From NCBI RefSeq assembly GCF_002954715.1, contig NZ_MSCP01000003.1:157549-221548 (forward strand): a stretch of DNA of 64,000 nucleotides, in the 5' to 3' direction. The DNA comes from Aliivibrio sifiae. Its GTDB lineage: Bacteria; Pseudomonadota; Gammaproteobacteria; Enterobacterales; Vibrionaceae. A model generated the notes under the pieces. The model was not told where the DNA came from. It made no database searches and worked only from the letters and a program-made list of their open reading frames with translations. Shown here piece after piece: positions 56,049 through 64,000 of this stretch (its first letter is position 1; each line of letters begins with the position of its first letter). The position numbers and the translations under genes were made by a program.

Positions 56049-57440
56049 ATGACCGTTAAAAACAACACCACAAAACCATCTGAGCTTATTTACCAGTTAG
56101 ATGATCGTCCACCGCTACCGCACACTTTATTTGCTGCTCTTCAGCACTTATTGGCGATGTTTGTTGCGATAATTACTCCCTCTCTGATCATCTGTCAGAC
56201 GCTTGGTGTTCCAGCAGCAGAAACTAATACCATCATTAGTATGTCTTTGTTTGCTTCTGGTATTTCTTCTTTTATTCAAATCAAAACATTTGGTCCTATT
56301 GGTTCTGGCCTTCTTTCTGTCCAAGGCACAAGTTTCAACTTCTTAGGCCCAATCATTGGTGCTGGTCTGGCGCTTAAAGCTGGCGGTGCTGATGTTCCGA
56401 CGATGATGGCGGCGATTTTTGGTACTATCTTAGTTGCCTCTACTGCTGAAATATTCTTATCTCGCGTTCTTGAATACGCACAAAAAATTATTACTCCATT
56501 AGTTTCAGGTATTGTTGTTACCTTAATTGGTTTAACGCTTATCCAAGTAGGCTTAGTTTCTATGGGGGGGGGTTATTCAGCTATGGGGGAAGGCACGTTT
56601 GGTAGCCTAGATAAGTTAGCGCTTGCTGGTACTGTTTTATTAATTATTGTCGTACTTAACCGTGCGACTAACCCTTACCTACGTATGGCATCTATCGTGA
56701 TTGCTATGGGTGTGGGTACATTGGTCGCATGGGCTCTGGGTATGTTAAATACAAACATGTCTCATGATGCAGCCTTAATCGCATTACCAATTCCAATGCA
56801 ATATGGCTTAGGTTTTGATTGGTCTTTATTTATTCCTCTAGTTCTCATTTTCTTAATTACAGCATTAGAGGCCATTGGTGATATCACTGCCACGTCAGAA
56901 GTGTCAGGTCAGCCAGTAAAAGGGCCGATATACATCAAACGCATCAAGGGTGGCGTATTAGCCGATGGCCTTAACTCTGCTATTGCCGCAGCGTTCAACA
57001 GCTTCCCTAACTCAACGTTTAGTCAAAACAACGGAGTAATCTTATTAACTGGTGTTGCAAGTCGTTACGTCGGTTACTTCATTGCTGGTATGTTAGTTAT
57101 CCTTGGTTTATTCCCTGGTGTAGCAAGCATGGTTCAAGTTATTCCAGAACCTGTACTTGGTGGTGCTACGATTGTAATGTTCGGCACGATTGCTGCCGCT
57201 GGTGTGCGTATCATCTCTCGTGTTGAATTAGATCGTCGTGCAATCCTTATCATGGCAATGTCATTCTCTATGGGCCTTGGTTTAGCGCAACAACCTGAAA
57301 TCCTTCAATTTATGCCTGAGATGATTAAAAACATTTTCTCATCTGGTGTAACGGCAGGTGGCGTGACAGCGATTCTTCTAAATATTATTCTTCCAAGCAG
57401 TGAAGTGTTTGAAGAAGAAAAAGAAGAAGCGAAGATCTAA
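56049..57440 (+). CDS. Nucleobase:cation symporter (xanthine/uracil permease, NCS2)
   Basis: A 463-residue inner-membrane transporter with about 14 hydrophobic segments. The NCS2 signature appears as [18 protein letters not shown] (about residues 324-341), and a [20 protein letters not shown] stretch (residues 85-104) matches substrate helix 3. [13 protein letters not shown] near 272 contains the essential glutamate. Sequence character is closer to xanthine permeases (XanP/XanQ) than to UraA, and the PurR-like operator upstream also points to a purine substrate. A strong terminator follows. Specific substrate remains inferred. Confidence 0.9.
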   Translation: MTVKNNTTKPSELIYQLDDRPPLPHTLFAALQHLLAMFVAIITPSLIICQTLGVPAAETNTIISMSLFASGISSFIQIKTFGPIGSGLLSVQGTSFNFLGPIIGAGLALKAGGADVPTMMAAIFGTILVASTAEIFLSRVLEYAQKIITPLVSGIVVTLIGLTLIQVGLVSMGGGYSAMGEGTFGSLDKLALAGTVLLIIVVLNRATNPYLRMASIVIAMGVGTLVAWALGMLNTNMSHDAALIALPIPMQYGLGFDWSLFIPLVLIFLITALEAIGDITATSEVSGQPVKGPIYIKRIKGGVLADGLNSAIAAAFNSFPNSTFSQNNGVILLTGVASRYVGYFIAGMLVILGLFPGVASMVQVIPEPVLGGATIVMFGTIAAAGVRIISRVELDRRAILIMAMSFSMGLGLAQQPEILQFMPEMIKNIFSSGVTAGGVTAILLNIILPSSEVFEEEKEEAKI

Positions 57441-57454
57441 AAGCGAGTAAAAAC

Positions 57455-57493
57455 AAAAAAGACCGCAGATGATTATCGTCTGCGGTCTTTTTT
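57455..57493 (+). terminator. Terminator after the permease gene
   Basis: GACCGCAGA (57461-57469) pairs perfectly with TCTGCGGTC (57479-57487) around a 9-base loop; A-run before and six Ts after. It may also stop transcription arriving from the envZ side. Confidence 0.95.
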
Positions 57494-57504
57494 ATGTTTG
57501 GGTG

Positions 57505-57840
57505 GTGCAGAGTTCAGATCGCTTCGCTGGCAGAATTCAGAGGTAGGTGTTGTTATTACAACGACAAAGAATGGTTCTCCCCCTTTATCGCCATTGCTAT
57601 GAGATCGATATAGTCAATCTAAGGGGGAGTTAGAGGGGGGTTGGTTATATTGTATTTACACTATTCAGATAAATTCAAATTCATCATTTACAACCCCTCC
57701 TAGCCTCCCCTTATATTAACAATTACTATCGAGTCACATTAACGAAAAAGGGGAGGAACTGTATTGTGAACGCTGAAATAACAACGATCACCACTGAATC
57801 CTGCAAGGGAGCTTACGACCGATCTGAACCCTGATCTCTG
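57505..57840. repeat. Nested-palindrome element, copy 12 (full length, reference copy)
   Basis: Left outer arm AGAGTTCAGATCGCTTCGCT then GGCAGAATTCAGAGG; AACGACAAAGAATGG; inner arm GTTCTCCCCCTTTATCG with ATCTAAGGGGGAGTTAG; then GGGGGGTTGG ... ACAACCCCTCCTAGCCTCCC; AAAAGGGGAGGAACTG; ATAACAACGATCACCACTG; right outer arm AATCCTGCAAGGGAGC. Each left segment has its inverted partner on the right. It fills the gap between convergent permease and envZ genes. Confidence 0.92.
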
Positions 57841-57851
57841 GCTCTTCCTCT

Positions 57852-59159
57852 TTATTTCCCTAACGGCAATTCAACCTGAACTTTCAACCCACCTTCTCGA
57901 CGGTTCGACAAGATCACTTCACCTTGATGCTGGCCAACAATACGCTTCACTATCGCCAAACCTAATCCTGTACCTTCACTTCCTCGGGCGGTATCTCCAC
58001 GAGTAAAAGGTTCGAAGACAGATTCTAGCTGTGCTTCATCGATACCGGGACCATTGTCTTCAATAATTACCCATGCAGTTTTACGATCAGCAGATACTCT
58101 TGTCGTAACTGAGATTAAATCACCACCATAACGAATCGCATTAACGACTAAATTAGTAATAACTCGTTTTATCGCGATCCCATTACCATGGATAGGTTTT
58201 GGTATATCCACCAAGTTGGTTTTAATCTCTCGTTCATAACCACCCTCAGATAAAATTACTTCATTAACAATGGTATTAATATCAACATCAATAAAGTCTT
58301 GTTTCGCAACAGGCTTTAAATAATCCATAAATTGACCGATGATCTCATTACACTCTTCAGTGTCTTTAATCATGCTTTCTGCAAGATAATCATCTTGAGG
58401 CGACATCATTTCTGTAGCCAAACGAATACGAGTTAATGGGGTTCGAATATCATGACTGACCCCTGCCATTAATAATGCTCGATCTTGCTCTAACTGCTGA
58501 ATACCTTTGGCCATTTGATTAAAAGCTCGGGTTACGGCTTGAATCTCTGATGCCCCTCTTTCTGGTAATGGGTCTGGAATTTCACCTTTACCCACTTTAC
58601 GAGCAGCAGTTTGCAGCGCCATTAACGGTCTATTTTGAATCCGTATAAATGCCCATCCACCAAGAATCACGAGTAAGGCGATAATTAAACTATTTCTAAA
58701 CAAGGGAGCAAAATCTTCTTCTTGCAATTCAGAAAGAGGGATCCGCATATAGTATTCAGGCATCGCATCACTCTTCATCCACAGAACATAGCTGTCTGCT
58801 CCCAAAATTAAACGAACCTCTGTAGGTGAATCTAATTCTTGAGTCATCTCTTCACTCAAAAAGGCGATTGGGCTTGCTTGGTAATACTCTCTTAGTTCTG
58901 GATCATCTTCCGAATGAATGCTCACACCTAACTGTTCTAATAACTGGCGACGTAAAGGTTGGCCTAAATGCACATTTTTACCATCTTCAAGCGTGACGTC
59001 TTCCGCCAGCATCAAGCGTACTTCATAAGCTAAAATCCGATTAAACTGCTGTAAACTTGGTAATAATGCATAGTTAAAAACAGCAAGATAAGAGAATATT
59101 TGGCTAGCGATAAGAAGTGATGCGAGGAGTAATAGAGTTCTGGCGAAGGTACTTTTCAT
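57852..59159 (-). CDS. envZ: Osmolarity sensor histidine kinase EnvZ
   Basis: Inner-membrane sensor kinase partner of OmpR. 435 residues: TM1 (about 8-34), periplasmic sensor domain, TM2 near 156-172, HAMP with [20 protein letters not shown] (176-195), dimerisation/phosphoacceptor box [15 protein letters not shown] with His236, and ATPase boxes [11 protein letters not shown] (N), DNGPGID (G1), [19 protein letters not shown] (F/G2). All catalytic parts are intact. Unlike the usual overlapping ompR-envZ pair, it is 393 bases from ompR, with a repeat element between. Confidence 0.96.
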   Translation of the reverse strand: MKSTFARTLLLLASLLIASQIFSYLAVFNYALLPSLQQFNRILAYEVRLMLAEDVTLEDGKNVHLGQPLRRQLLEQLGVSIHSEDDPELREYYQASPIAFLSEEMTQELDSPTEVRLILGADSYVLWMKSDAMPEYYMRIPLSELQEEDFAPLFRNSLIIALLVILGGWAFIRIQNRPLMALQTAARKVGKGEIPDPLPERGASEIQAVTRAFNQMAKGIQQLEQDRALLMAGVSHDIRTPLTRIRLATEMMSPQDDYLAESMIKDTEECNEIIGQFMDYLKPVAKQDFIDVDINTIVNEVILSEGGYEREIKTNLVDIPKPIHGNGIAIKRVITNLVVNAIRYGGDLISVTTRVSADRKTAWVIIEDNGPGIDEAQLESVFEPFTRGDTARGSEGTGLGLAIVKRIVGQHQGEVILSNRREGGLKVQVELPLGK

Positions 59160-59199
59160 AGGAGTTCTCTGTTTAGTGGTAAATTTGAAGAGAGTTAGA

Positions 59200-59550
59200 G
59201 GCTATACGCTGCGTTAACTAGAAACTATAACAGCGACAAAGAAAGGTTCTCCCCCTTTGTCACGATTACAATGAGAGCGACATTGTTGATACAAGGGGGA
59301 GTTAGAGGGGGTTGGTTGTATTGTATTTACATTGTTCAGATAAACTCAACATCATCATTTACAACCCCTCCTATCTTCCCCTTATATCAACTGTGATTAC
59401 CAAGTAACATTAGTGAACAAGGGGAGGAACGGTATTTTGTGCGCTTCAATCACAACGATCACTTCTGAACTCTGCCTTCGTTCCCCTAAACCCTTCAGGA
59501 CGAAGTCCGTCCTCGAGCGAAGCGTCCTTCAGTAACTTGTTGCGTCCTGC
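59200..59550. repeat. Nested-palindrome element between ompR and envZ, copy 13
   Basis: ACAGCGACAAAGAAAGGTTC then TCCCCCTTTGTCAC; ATACAAGGGGGAGTTAGAGG; ACAACCCCTCCTATCTTCCC; GAACAAGGGGAGGAACGG; CACAACGATCACTTCTGAAC then TCTGCC, ending with CTCGAGCGAAGCGTCC. It accounts for nearly all of the 393-base gap; I see no gene in it. Confidence 0.92.
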
Positions 59551-59552
59551 TC

Positions 59553-60269
59553 TTACTCTGCACCATCCGGCACAAACACATAACCTAATCCCCACACCGT
59601 TTGAATATAACGTGGACGACTTGGATCTTCTTCAATCATACGACGAAGACGAGAAATTTGAACATCGATAGAGCGTTCCATTGCTGAATACTCACGGCCA
59701 CGCGCCATATTCATCAACTTATCACGTGACATAGGTTCACGCATATTGGTTACTAATGATTTAAGTACCGCAAATTCACCCGATGTTAATGGCATAGGCT
59801 CTTCGTTGCGGAACATTTCACGCGTACCTAAATTTAGACGGAACTCACCAAACTCAACCATTTTATCTTCAGCACTTGGTGCTCCTGGTGCTTCAATAAC
59901 TTGACGACGAAGAACGGCACGAATACGAGCTAACAGTTCACGCGGGTTAAATGGCTTCGGTAAATAATCATCCGCACCCACTTCTAAACCAACAATACGA
60001 TCAATCTCATCGCCTTTTGCTGTCAGCATTAAAATTGGCAGCATATTATTATTACTACGCAAACGACGGCAGATAGATAATCCATCTTCGCCTGGTAACA
60101 TTAAGTCCAAGACCATTAGGTGGAACGTTTCTCGTGCTAACAGACGATCCATTTGTTCGCTATTGGCAACACTACGAACTTGGAAGCCTTGCTCTGATAA
60201 ATAACGCTCTAATAAAGAACGAAGACGAGCATCATCATCAACAACTAAAATCTTATGGTTTTCTTGCAT
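59553..60269 (-). CDS. ompR: Response regulator OmpR
   Basis: DNA-binding response regulator of osmoregulation. 238 residues: receiver domain with acidic pocket DDD at 11-13, phosphoacceptor Asp55 in VLDLMLPGEDG, Thr83-type switch in LMLTAKG, and Lys105 in YLPKPF; then a winged-helix domain with GEFAVLKSLVTN, SRDKLMNMARGREYSAMERS and DVQISRLRRMIEEDPSRPRY. Closely matches E. coli OmpR (239). The promoter side is divergent from a ParA-family gene. Its downstream partner envZ is pushed away by a repeat element. Confidence 0.98.
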   Translation of the reverse strand: MQENHKILVVDDDARLRSLLERYLSEQGFQVRSVANSEQMDRLLARETFHLMVLDLMLPGEDGLSICRRLRSNNNMLPILMLTAKGDEIDRIVGLEVGADDYLPKPFNPRELLARIRAVLRRQVIEAPGAPSAEDKMVEFGEFRLNLGTREMFRNEEPMPLTSGEFAVLKSLVTNMREPMSRDKLMNMARGREYSAMERSIDVQISRLRRMIEEDPSRPRYIQTVWGLGYVFVPDGAE

Positions 60270-60454
60270 GGGCTTAACCTCAATATATGTCTTATTTCAG
60301 TTTACTCATAAGTGAGAGCAAAAGAAGAACTATTTCATGAAAAATGAGAGGTGAAATTGTTACTTTTTATGTAACCACATCAAATTTTATCATTAATAAT
60401 CTGTTCAAACTCGATTTGCATGGCATATTGATTGCTTAGATAACAATATTATCA

Positions 60455-61216
60455 ATGAGTATAGATGAGTCGCCAATGTTAGTTGGATATAAACGAGCAC
60501 AATGTAAAAAGGTTCTAGTCATCAACCGTAAAGGTGGCGCAGGCAAATCAACCTTTGCAATTGCAATGGCGTCTTTCTATGCCCATCAAAATGTTAAAAC
60601 CGAAATCATCGACCTTGATCCTCAAGGCACTAGCCATTTTTGGGGTGATAAAACGGACAATGTGAGAACGACTAAATTTTTGCCCTCTTCTAACGTGCCT
60701 TTTTCTTTGGCATTACGATTAGAAGCTGATACTCGAATTACCGTGATAGATTCGCCCTCTAATTTCAGTCAATTTGAGATGGAAAAATACATCTCAATGG
60801 TGGATAAGATCATTTTCCCGGTTCAGCCATCACCAATTGATGTACATTCAATGCTAGGGTTTATTAAAGACCTCATTAAATCACCGGCTTTTAGACAAAA
60901 TAAAGTTGAGCTTGCGTTTGTTATTACTCGCTGTAAAGAAAATAAACAGGGAACAGAATTTATACACAAAGTATTGCAGCACATGAAATACCCATTGTTA
61001 GGGTCCATGTCTGAAGATCAAGCCTATCAGAATATGTTTTCTGAAAAAAACAGCTTTTTAATTAGTCATCCTGAGCTAGATAAAGAACTTTGGGGAAGAA
61101 TGAAACAATGGCTTGATGTCGATATGACGCAACCATCAACACAAGATTCAGAAACAAAAAAAATGGTTACCCCAAAGGCAACCACTTATCGTTCATTACT
61201 TAAAAAGCGCTATTAA
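60455..61216 (+). CDS. ParA-family ATPase (orphan)
   Basis: A 253-residue P-loop ATPase of the ParA/MinD group. Deviant Walker A KGGAGKST at residues 26-33, DLDPQGTSHFWG (Walker A'), and VIDSPSNFSQFE (Walker B) are present. It lacks the N-terminal helix-turn-helix of plasmid ParA and has a polar tail after residue 225. No parB-like gene adjoins it, and chromosomal parAB lies elsewhere in Vibrio, so this is an orphan that may position another cargo or have a regulatory role. It is divergent from ompR across 185 bases and tail to tail with pyrE. An ATG 21 bases downstream is an alternative start. Confidence 0.85.
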   Translation: MSIDESPMLVGYKRAQCKKVLVINRKGGAGKSTFAIAMASFYAHQNVKTEIIDLDPQGTSHFWGDKTDNVRTTKFLPSSNVPFSLALRLEADTRITVIDSPSNFSQFEMEKYISMVDKIIFPVQPSPIDVHSMLGFIKDLIKSPAFRQNKVELAFVITRCKENKQGTEFIHKVLQHMKYPLLGSMSEDQAYQNMFSEKNSFLISHPELDKELWGRMKQWLDVDMTQPSTQDSETKKMVTPKATTYRSLLKKRY

Positions 61217-61237
61217 CACACGGGTTTTAATCTGAAG

Positions 61238-61879
61238 TTAGATACCAAACTCTGCACGGTACGCTTTTACCGCTTCTAGTTGCTCAGCGTTGTCGCCTTT
61301 ATCTTCTAAAAAAGAGATTAAGTCAGTTAAGCTTACGATTGAAATAATTGAACAACCAAAATCACGCTCTACTTCTTGAATCGCAGATAATTCGCCCTTG
61401 CCTTTTTCTTGGCGATCAATCGCAACAAGAACACCAGCAAGATCAGCACCATTCGCTTGAATAATTTCCATTGATTCACGAATCGCAGTTCCTGCCGTGA
61501 TCACGTCATCCACTAACATGATTCGACCTTCAAGTGCGCTACCGACTAAATTACCACCTTCACCGTGATCTTTTGCTTCTTTACGATTAAAGCAGTATGG
61601 CTTATCTGTGTCGTGGTGATCAGCCAATGCAACTGCTGTCGTTGTTGCAATTGGAATACCTTTGTACGCAGGGCCAAATAGCACATCGTAATCAATACCT
61701 GAATCGGCCAATGCTGCTGCGTAAAAGCGACCTAAACGCGCGAGATCACGACCGGTATTAAATAAGCCAGCGTTGAAAAAATATGGGCTTTTACGGCCAG
61801 ACTTTAAAGTAAACTCACCAAATTTTAGTACTTCTTTCTCAAGGGCAAATTCAATAAACTCACGCTGGTATGCTTTCAT
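61238..61879 (-). CDS. pyrE: Orotate phosphoribosyltransferase
   Basis: Makes orotidine-5'-phosphate in UMP synthesis. 213 residues from the ATG at 61879 ([20 protein letters not shown]), matching E. coli PyrE (213). [18 protein letters not shown] (residues 22-39), [15 protein letters not shown] with the catalytic loop, and PRPP motif [17 protein letters not shown] near 120-136 are all present. The ATG six bases earlier is too close to the AGAGAG ribosome-binding site. It lies downstream of rph, as in E. coli, but is separated from it by a terminator and a repeat element. Confidence 0.98.
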   Translation of the reverse strand: MKAYQREFIEFALEKEVLKFGEFTLKSGRKSPYFFNAGLFNTGRDLARLGRFYAAALADSGIDYDVLFGPAYKGIPIATTTAVALADHHDTDKPYCFNRKEAKDHGEGGNLVGSALEGRIMLVDDVITAGTAIRESMEIIQANGADLAGVLVAIDRQEKGKGELSAIQEVERDFGCSIISIVSLTDLISFLEDKGDNAEQLEAVKAYRAEFGI

Positions 61880-61924
61880 TTTCATTCTCTCTTTTTGGTT
61901 AATAATTTATAACTTTCAAATTGG

Positions 61925-62132
61925 TAAGAGCAGGTTTCAGGTCGCTACGCTTACAGGGTTCAGGGGTGAATGTTGTTATCATAGCGACAAAGAATAGTTC
62001 TCCCCCTTATATTGGCATTGAAAACCAAGTCACATTTGTGAACAAGGGGAGGAACAGTATTGTGAACACTGCAATAACAACGATCGCCCCTGAACTCAGC
62101 AAGGGAGCTTGCGACCGATCTGAACTCTGATC
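61925..62132. repeat. Nested-palindrome element, copy 14 (central deletion)
   Basis: Left outer arm CAGGTCGCTACGCTTACAGG then GTTCAGGGG; ATAGCGACAAAGAATAGTTC then TCCCCCTTAT; GTGAACAAGGGGAGGAACAG; ATAACAACGATCGCCCCTG; right outer arm AACTCAGCAAGGGAGCTTGC. The middle arm pair is missing, as in copy 9. It lies between the rph terminator and pyrE. Confidence 0.9.
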
Positions 62133-62143
62133 TTAAAATACAT

Positions 62144-62171
62144 AAAAAAATAGCCCCTGAATCAGGAGCCA
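62144..62171 (-). terminator. Terminator between rph and pyrE (candidate pyrE attenuator)
   Basis: On the minus strand TGGCTCCT / AGGGGCTA pair (two G-T) around GATTC and run into TTTTTTT. It begins 13 bases after the rph stop codon. In E. coli the UTP-sensing pyrE attenuator sits at the same place, with translation of rph coupled to read-through. The regulatory role here is inferred from that match. Confidence 0.85.
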
Positions 62172-62183
62172 TTAAAAAATCAA

Positions 62184-62900
62184 TTATTCGGCCAACGCCG
62201 CTTTCTGCTTCTCAATGATATCATTGATTCCCTGTTGCGCCAGAGCCAGCATATCTAACAATTCTTGATGAGAGAACGGCGCTTCTTCTGCCGTGCCCTG
62301 CACTTCAATCATCTTACCGTCTTCCATCATTACGACGTTCATATCGGTATCGGCTGCTGAGTCTTCTAAATACTCAAGGTCACAAATCGCTTCGCCGTTG
62401 TAGATACCAACAGAAACCGCAGCAACATGGCCTTTCATTGGGTTTGTTTTTAACTTACCCGATGCAATCATGTGGTTGATAGCATCTGCTAATGCAACAC
62501 TTGCGCCTGTGATAGAAGCAGTACGTGTACCGCCATCTGCTTGGATAACATCACAATCGACCGTGATCATTTGCTCACCTAACGCTTCTAGGTCAACAGC
62601 TGCACGTAGGCTACGAGCGATCAGACGTTGGATTTCCATCGTACGACCACCTTGCTTACCACTTGCCGCTTCACGACGGTTACGTGTGTGCGTTGCGCGA
62701 GGTAGCATACCGTATTCAGCCGTTACCCAACCTTTACCTTTGCCTTTTAACCAGCGAGGAACATTTTCTTCAACACTTGCAGTACAAATTACTTTTGTAT
62801 TACCAAATTCAACTAATACAGAACCTTCTGCGTGTGCAGTAAAGTTACGAGTAAGAGTAATTGGACGGACTTGCTGAGCTGTTCTTCCGCTAGGACGCAT
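62184..62900 (-). CDS. rph: Ribonuclease PH
   Basis: Phosphorolytic 3'-to-5' exoribonuclease that trims tRNA precursors. 238 residues from the ATG at 62900 ([20 protein letters not shown]), AAGG about 9 bases upstream. RRE...[18 protein letters not shown] (residues 81-101) is the family core; [18 protein letters not shown] (about 115-132) and [15 protein letters not shown] (near 174-188) hold the phosphate- and metal-binding residues. It appears full length, not truncated like the E. coli K-12 allele. Divergent from yicC, a common arrangement. Confidence 0.97.
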   Translation of the reverse strand: MRPSGRTAQQVRPITLTRNFTAHAEGSVLVEFGNTKVICTASVEENVPRWLKGKGKGWVTAEYGMLPRATHTRNRREAASGKQGGRTMEIQRLIARSLRAAVDLEALGEQMITVDCDVIQADGGTRTASITGASVALADAINHMIASGKLKTNPMKGHVAAVSVGIYNGEAICDLEYLEDSAADTDMNVVMMEDGKMIEVQGTAEEAPFSHQELLDMLALAQQGINDIIEKQKAALAE

Positions 62901-63071
62901 GGCAGATACCTTGATTATGACAAATTGTCGGCGATTATACCGAACTCCCATAATAAAGCATAGCGCCGTTTCTTTCATCGACTCTACTTACTTCCTAAAG
63001 CGCTTATCTGCTATAGTATGCCCAATATTTTTATTCATCATCCTTCCTATTGATGATTTGAGGACGCTTAC

Positions 63072-63935
63072 ATGATCTACAGTATGACAGCTTACGCACG
63101 CCGTGAAGTAAAAGGCGATTGGGGAACAGCTGTGTGGGAAATCCGCTCAGTAAACCAACGCTATTTAGAAACGTATTTCCGCATGCCAGAACAATTCCGT
63201 GGTTTAGAACCTGTATTACGTGAGCGTTTCCGTAAGCGTCTTGCTCGCGGTAAAGTAGAATGTCACTTACGCTTTGAAGCAAACAATGCAGCAAGCAGTG
63301 AATTAAGAATCAATGAAGATCTAGCTCGCCAAGTAATTAAAGCAGCGCAGTGGGTAAAAACTAAATCTGGCGAAGGTGGTATTAACCCTTTCCAAGTTCT
63401 TCAGTGGCAAGGTGTGATGGAAGCGCCTGAGCAAGATTTCGATTCAATCAATAAAGAACTATTGGCAGAATTTGAACTGGCTGTGAATGATTTCGTTGAA
63501 GCACGTGCAAGCGAAGGCGAAAACATGAAAGCACTGATCGTTCAGCGTTTAGATGCTATTACAGAAGAAGCGGCAAAAGTTCGTGCTCGTATGCCTGAGA
63601 TTTTAGAATGGCAACGTAACCGTCTTCTAACTAAATTTGAAGATGCGAAAATTGAATTAGATTCTTCTCGTGTTGAGCAAGAACTTATTCTTCTAGCTCA
63701 AAAATCTGACGTAGCTGAAGAGCTTGATCGTTTAGATTCACACGTAAAAGAAACAACCAATGTCATGAAGAAAGGCGGCGCTTGTGGCCGAAAACTGGAT
63801 TTCATGATGCAAGAGTTTAACCGTGAAGCAAATACGCTAGCGTCTAAATCTATCAGCACTGATGTAACTGCATCTGGCGTTGAGCTTAAAGTACTTATCG
63901 AACAAATGCGTGAGCAAATTCAGAACATCGAATAA
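63072..63935 (+). CDS. yicC: YicC-family endoribonuclease
   Basis: A 287-residue YicC/YloC protein, recently shown in E. coli to be an endoribonuclease affecting small-RNA stability. The N-terminus MIYSMTAYARREVKGDWGTA with WEIRSVNQRYLETYFRMPEQ (residues 22-41) and the C-terminal GRKLDFMMQEFNREANTLAS (about 238-257) with VELKVLIEQMREQIQNIE are family signatures. GAGGACGCTTAC precedes the ATG. Divergent from rph, followed by its own terminator. Confidence 0.97.
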   Translation: MIYSMTAYARREVKGDWGTAVWEIRSVNQRYLETYFRMPEQFRGLEPVLRERFRKRLARGKVECHLRFEANNAASSELRINEDLARQVIKAAQWVKTKSGEGGINPFQVLQWQGVMEAPEQDFDSINKELLAEFELAVNDFVEARASEGENMKALIVQRLDAITEEAAKVRARMPEILEWQRNRLLTKFEDAKIELDSSRVEQELILLAQKSDVAEELDRLDSHVKETTNVMKKGGACGRKLDFMMQEFNREANTLASKSISTDVTASGVELKVLIEQMREQIQNIE

Positions 63936-63957
63936 TCGTTTTTGATTGTTAACCATT

Positions 63958-63995
63958 AAAAGGCCTCATTGATGTAATCAACGAGGCCTTTTTGT
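63958..63995 (+). terminator. Terminator after yicC
   Basis: AAGGCCTC and GAGGCCTT form the base of the stem, with ATTGAT / ATCAAC above, and five Ts after it. It starts 22 bases after the yicC stop. Confidence 0.93.
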
Positions 63996-64000
63996 TTATC

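Noticed and set aside
61921..62172. Two small open frames on opposite strands between pyrE and rph
   Set aside because: Both fall on the palindromic element and its terminator; similar spurious frames arise in other element copies.

Overview
The window looks like a chromosomal segment of a Vibrionaceae bacterium, most likely Aliivibrio (A. fischeri group). Three things point there: the low G+C content; the housekeeping order coaD, mutM, rpmG/rpmB, radC, coaBC, slmA, lpxL, greB, tex, bioH, comF, envZ/ompR, pyrE, rph, yicC; and an LPS core locus joined to hldD (gmhD) and rjg, the two genes that flank the O-antigen locus in Vibrio cholerae. The species name is an inference from recall of gene order, not the result of a search.

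Region 1 (1-16300, minus strand) is a surface-polysaccharide operon read right to left. It begins with a JUMPstart/ops leader and wza, followed by a broken four-helix-bundle gene, wzb and wzc. Then come an acetyltransferase, a Wzx-type flippase, five glycosyltransferases, a Wzy-like polymerase, a second acetyltransferase, manC and manB (cut by the window edge). Many genes overlap by 4-14 bases. The body is very AT-rich, typical of an exchangeable O-antigen or capsule cassette. No initiating sugar-phosphate transferase is present, so it should lie to the left of the window. Region 2 (16700-20850, plus) is a gfcABCD/yjbEFGH-type set for polysaccharide secretion, divergent from wza.

Region 3 (21000-23850) is a junction holding a TetR regulator, rjg and many repeats. 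Region 4 (23845-41850) is the LPS core and lipid A-Kdo locus: hldD, waaF, a Stealth-family phosphotransferase, waaL, a GT4, waaA, a PIG-L deacetylase and a pyruvyltransferase-like gene; then GT8, a hexapeptide acetyltransferase, a DUF3413/YejM-like protein, GT9, kdkA, GT9, waaE-like, GT4 and coaD. Region 5 (41900-63950) is mostly housekeeping: an LtaS-like sulfatase, mutM, rpmBG, radC, coaBC, slmA, lpxL, greB, tex, bioH, comF, a xanthine/uracil permease with a PurR-like operator, envZ, ompR, an orphan ParA, pyrE, rph and yicC.

The most striking unexplained structure is a family of nested-palindrome intergenic elements (about 14 loci from 20.9 kb onward, 40-350 bp each). They have GC-rich inner arms and outer arms resembling CTGAACTCTGCAAGCGAAGC. 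They sit between ompR and envZ, between rph and pyrE, between coaBC and slmA, and one fragment lies in frame inside rjg. They are absent from the tightly overlapping polysaccharide and core operons. Other small-scale features are a nine-copy heptamer array upstream of the TetR gene, an octamer array between gfcA and gfcB, a terminator between wzb and wzc, and a single in-frame stop that breaks the four-helix-bundle gene.
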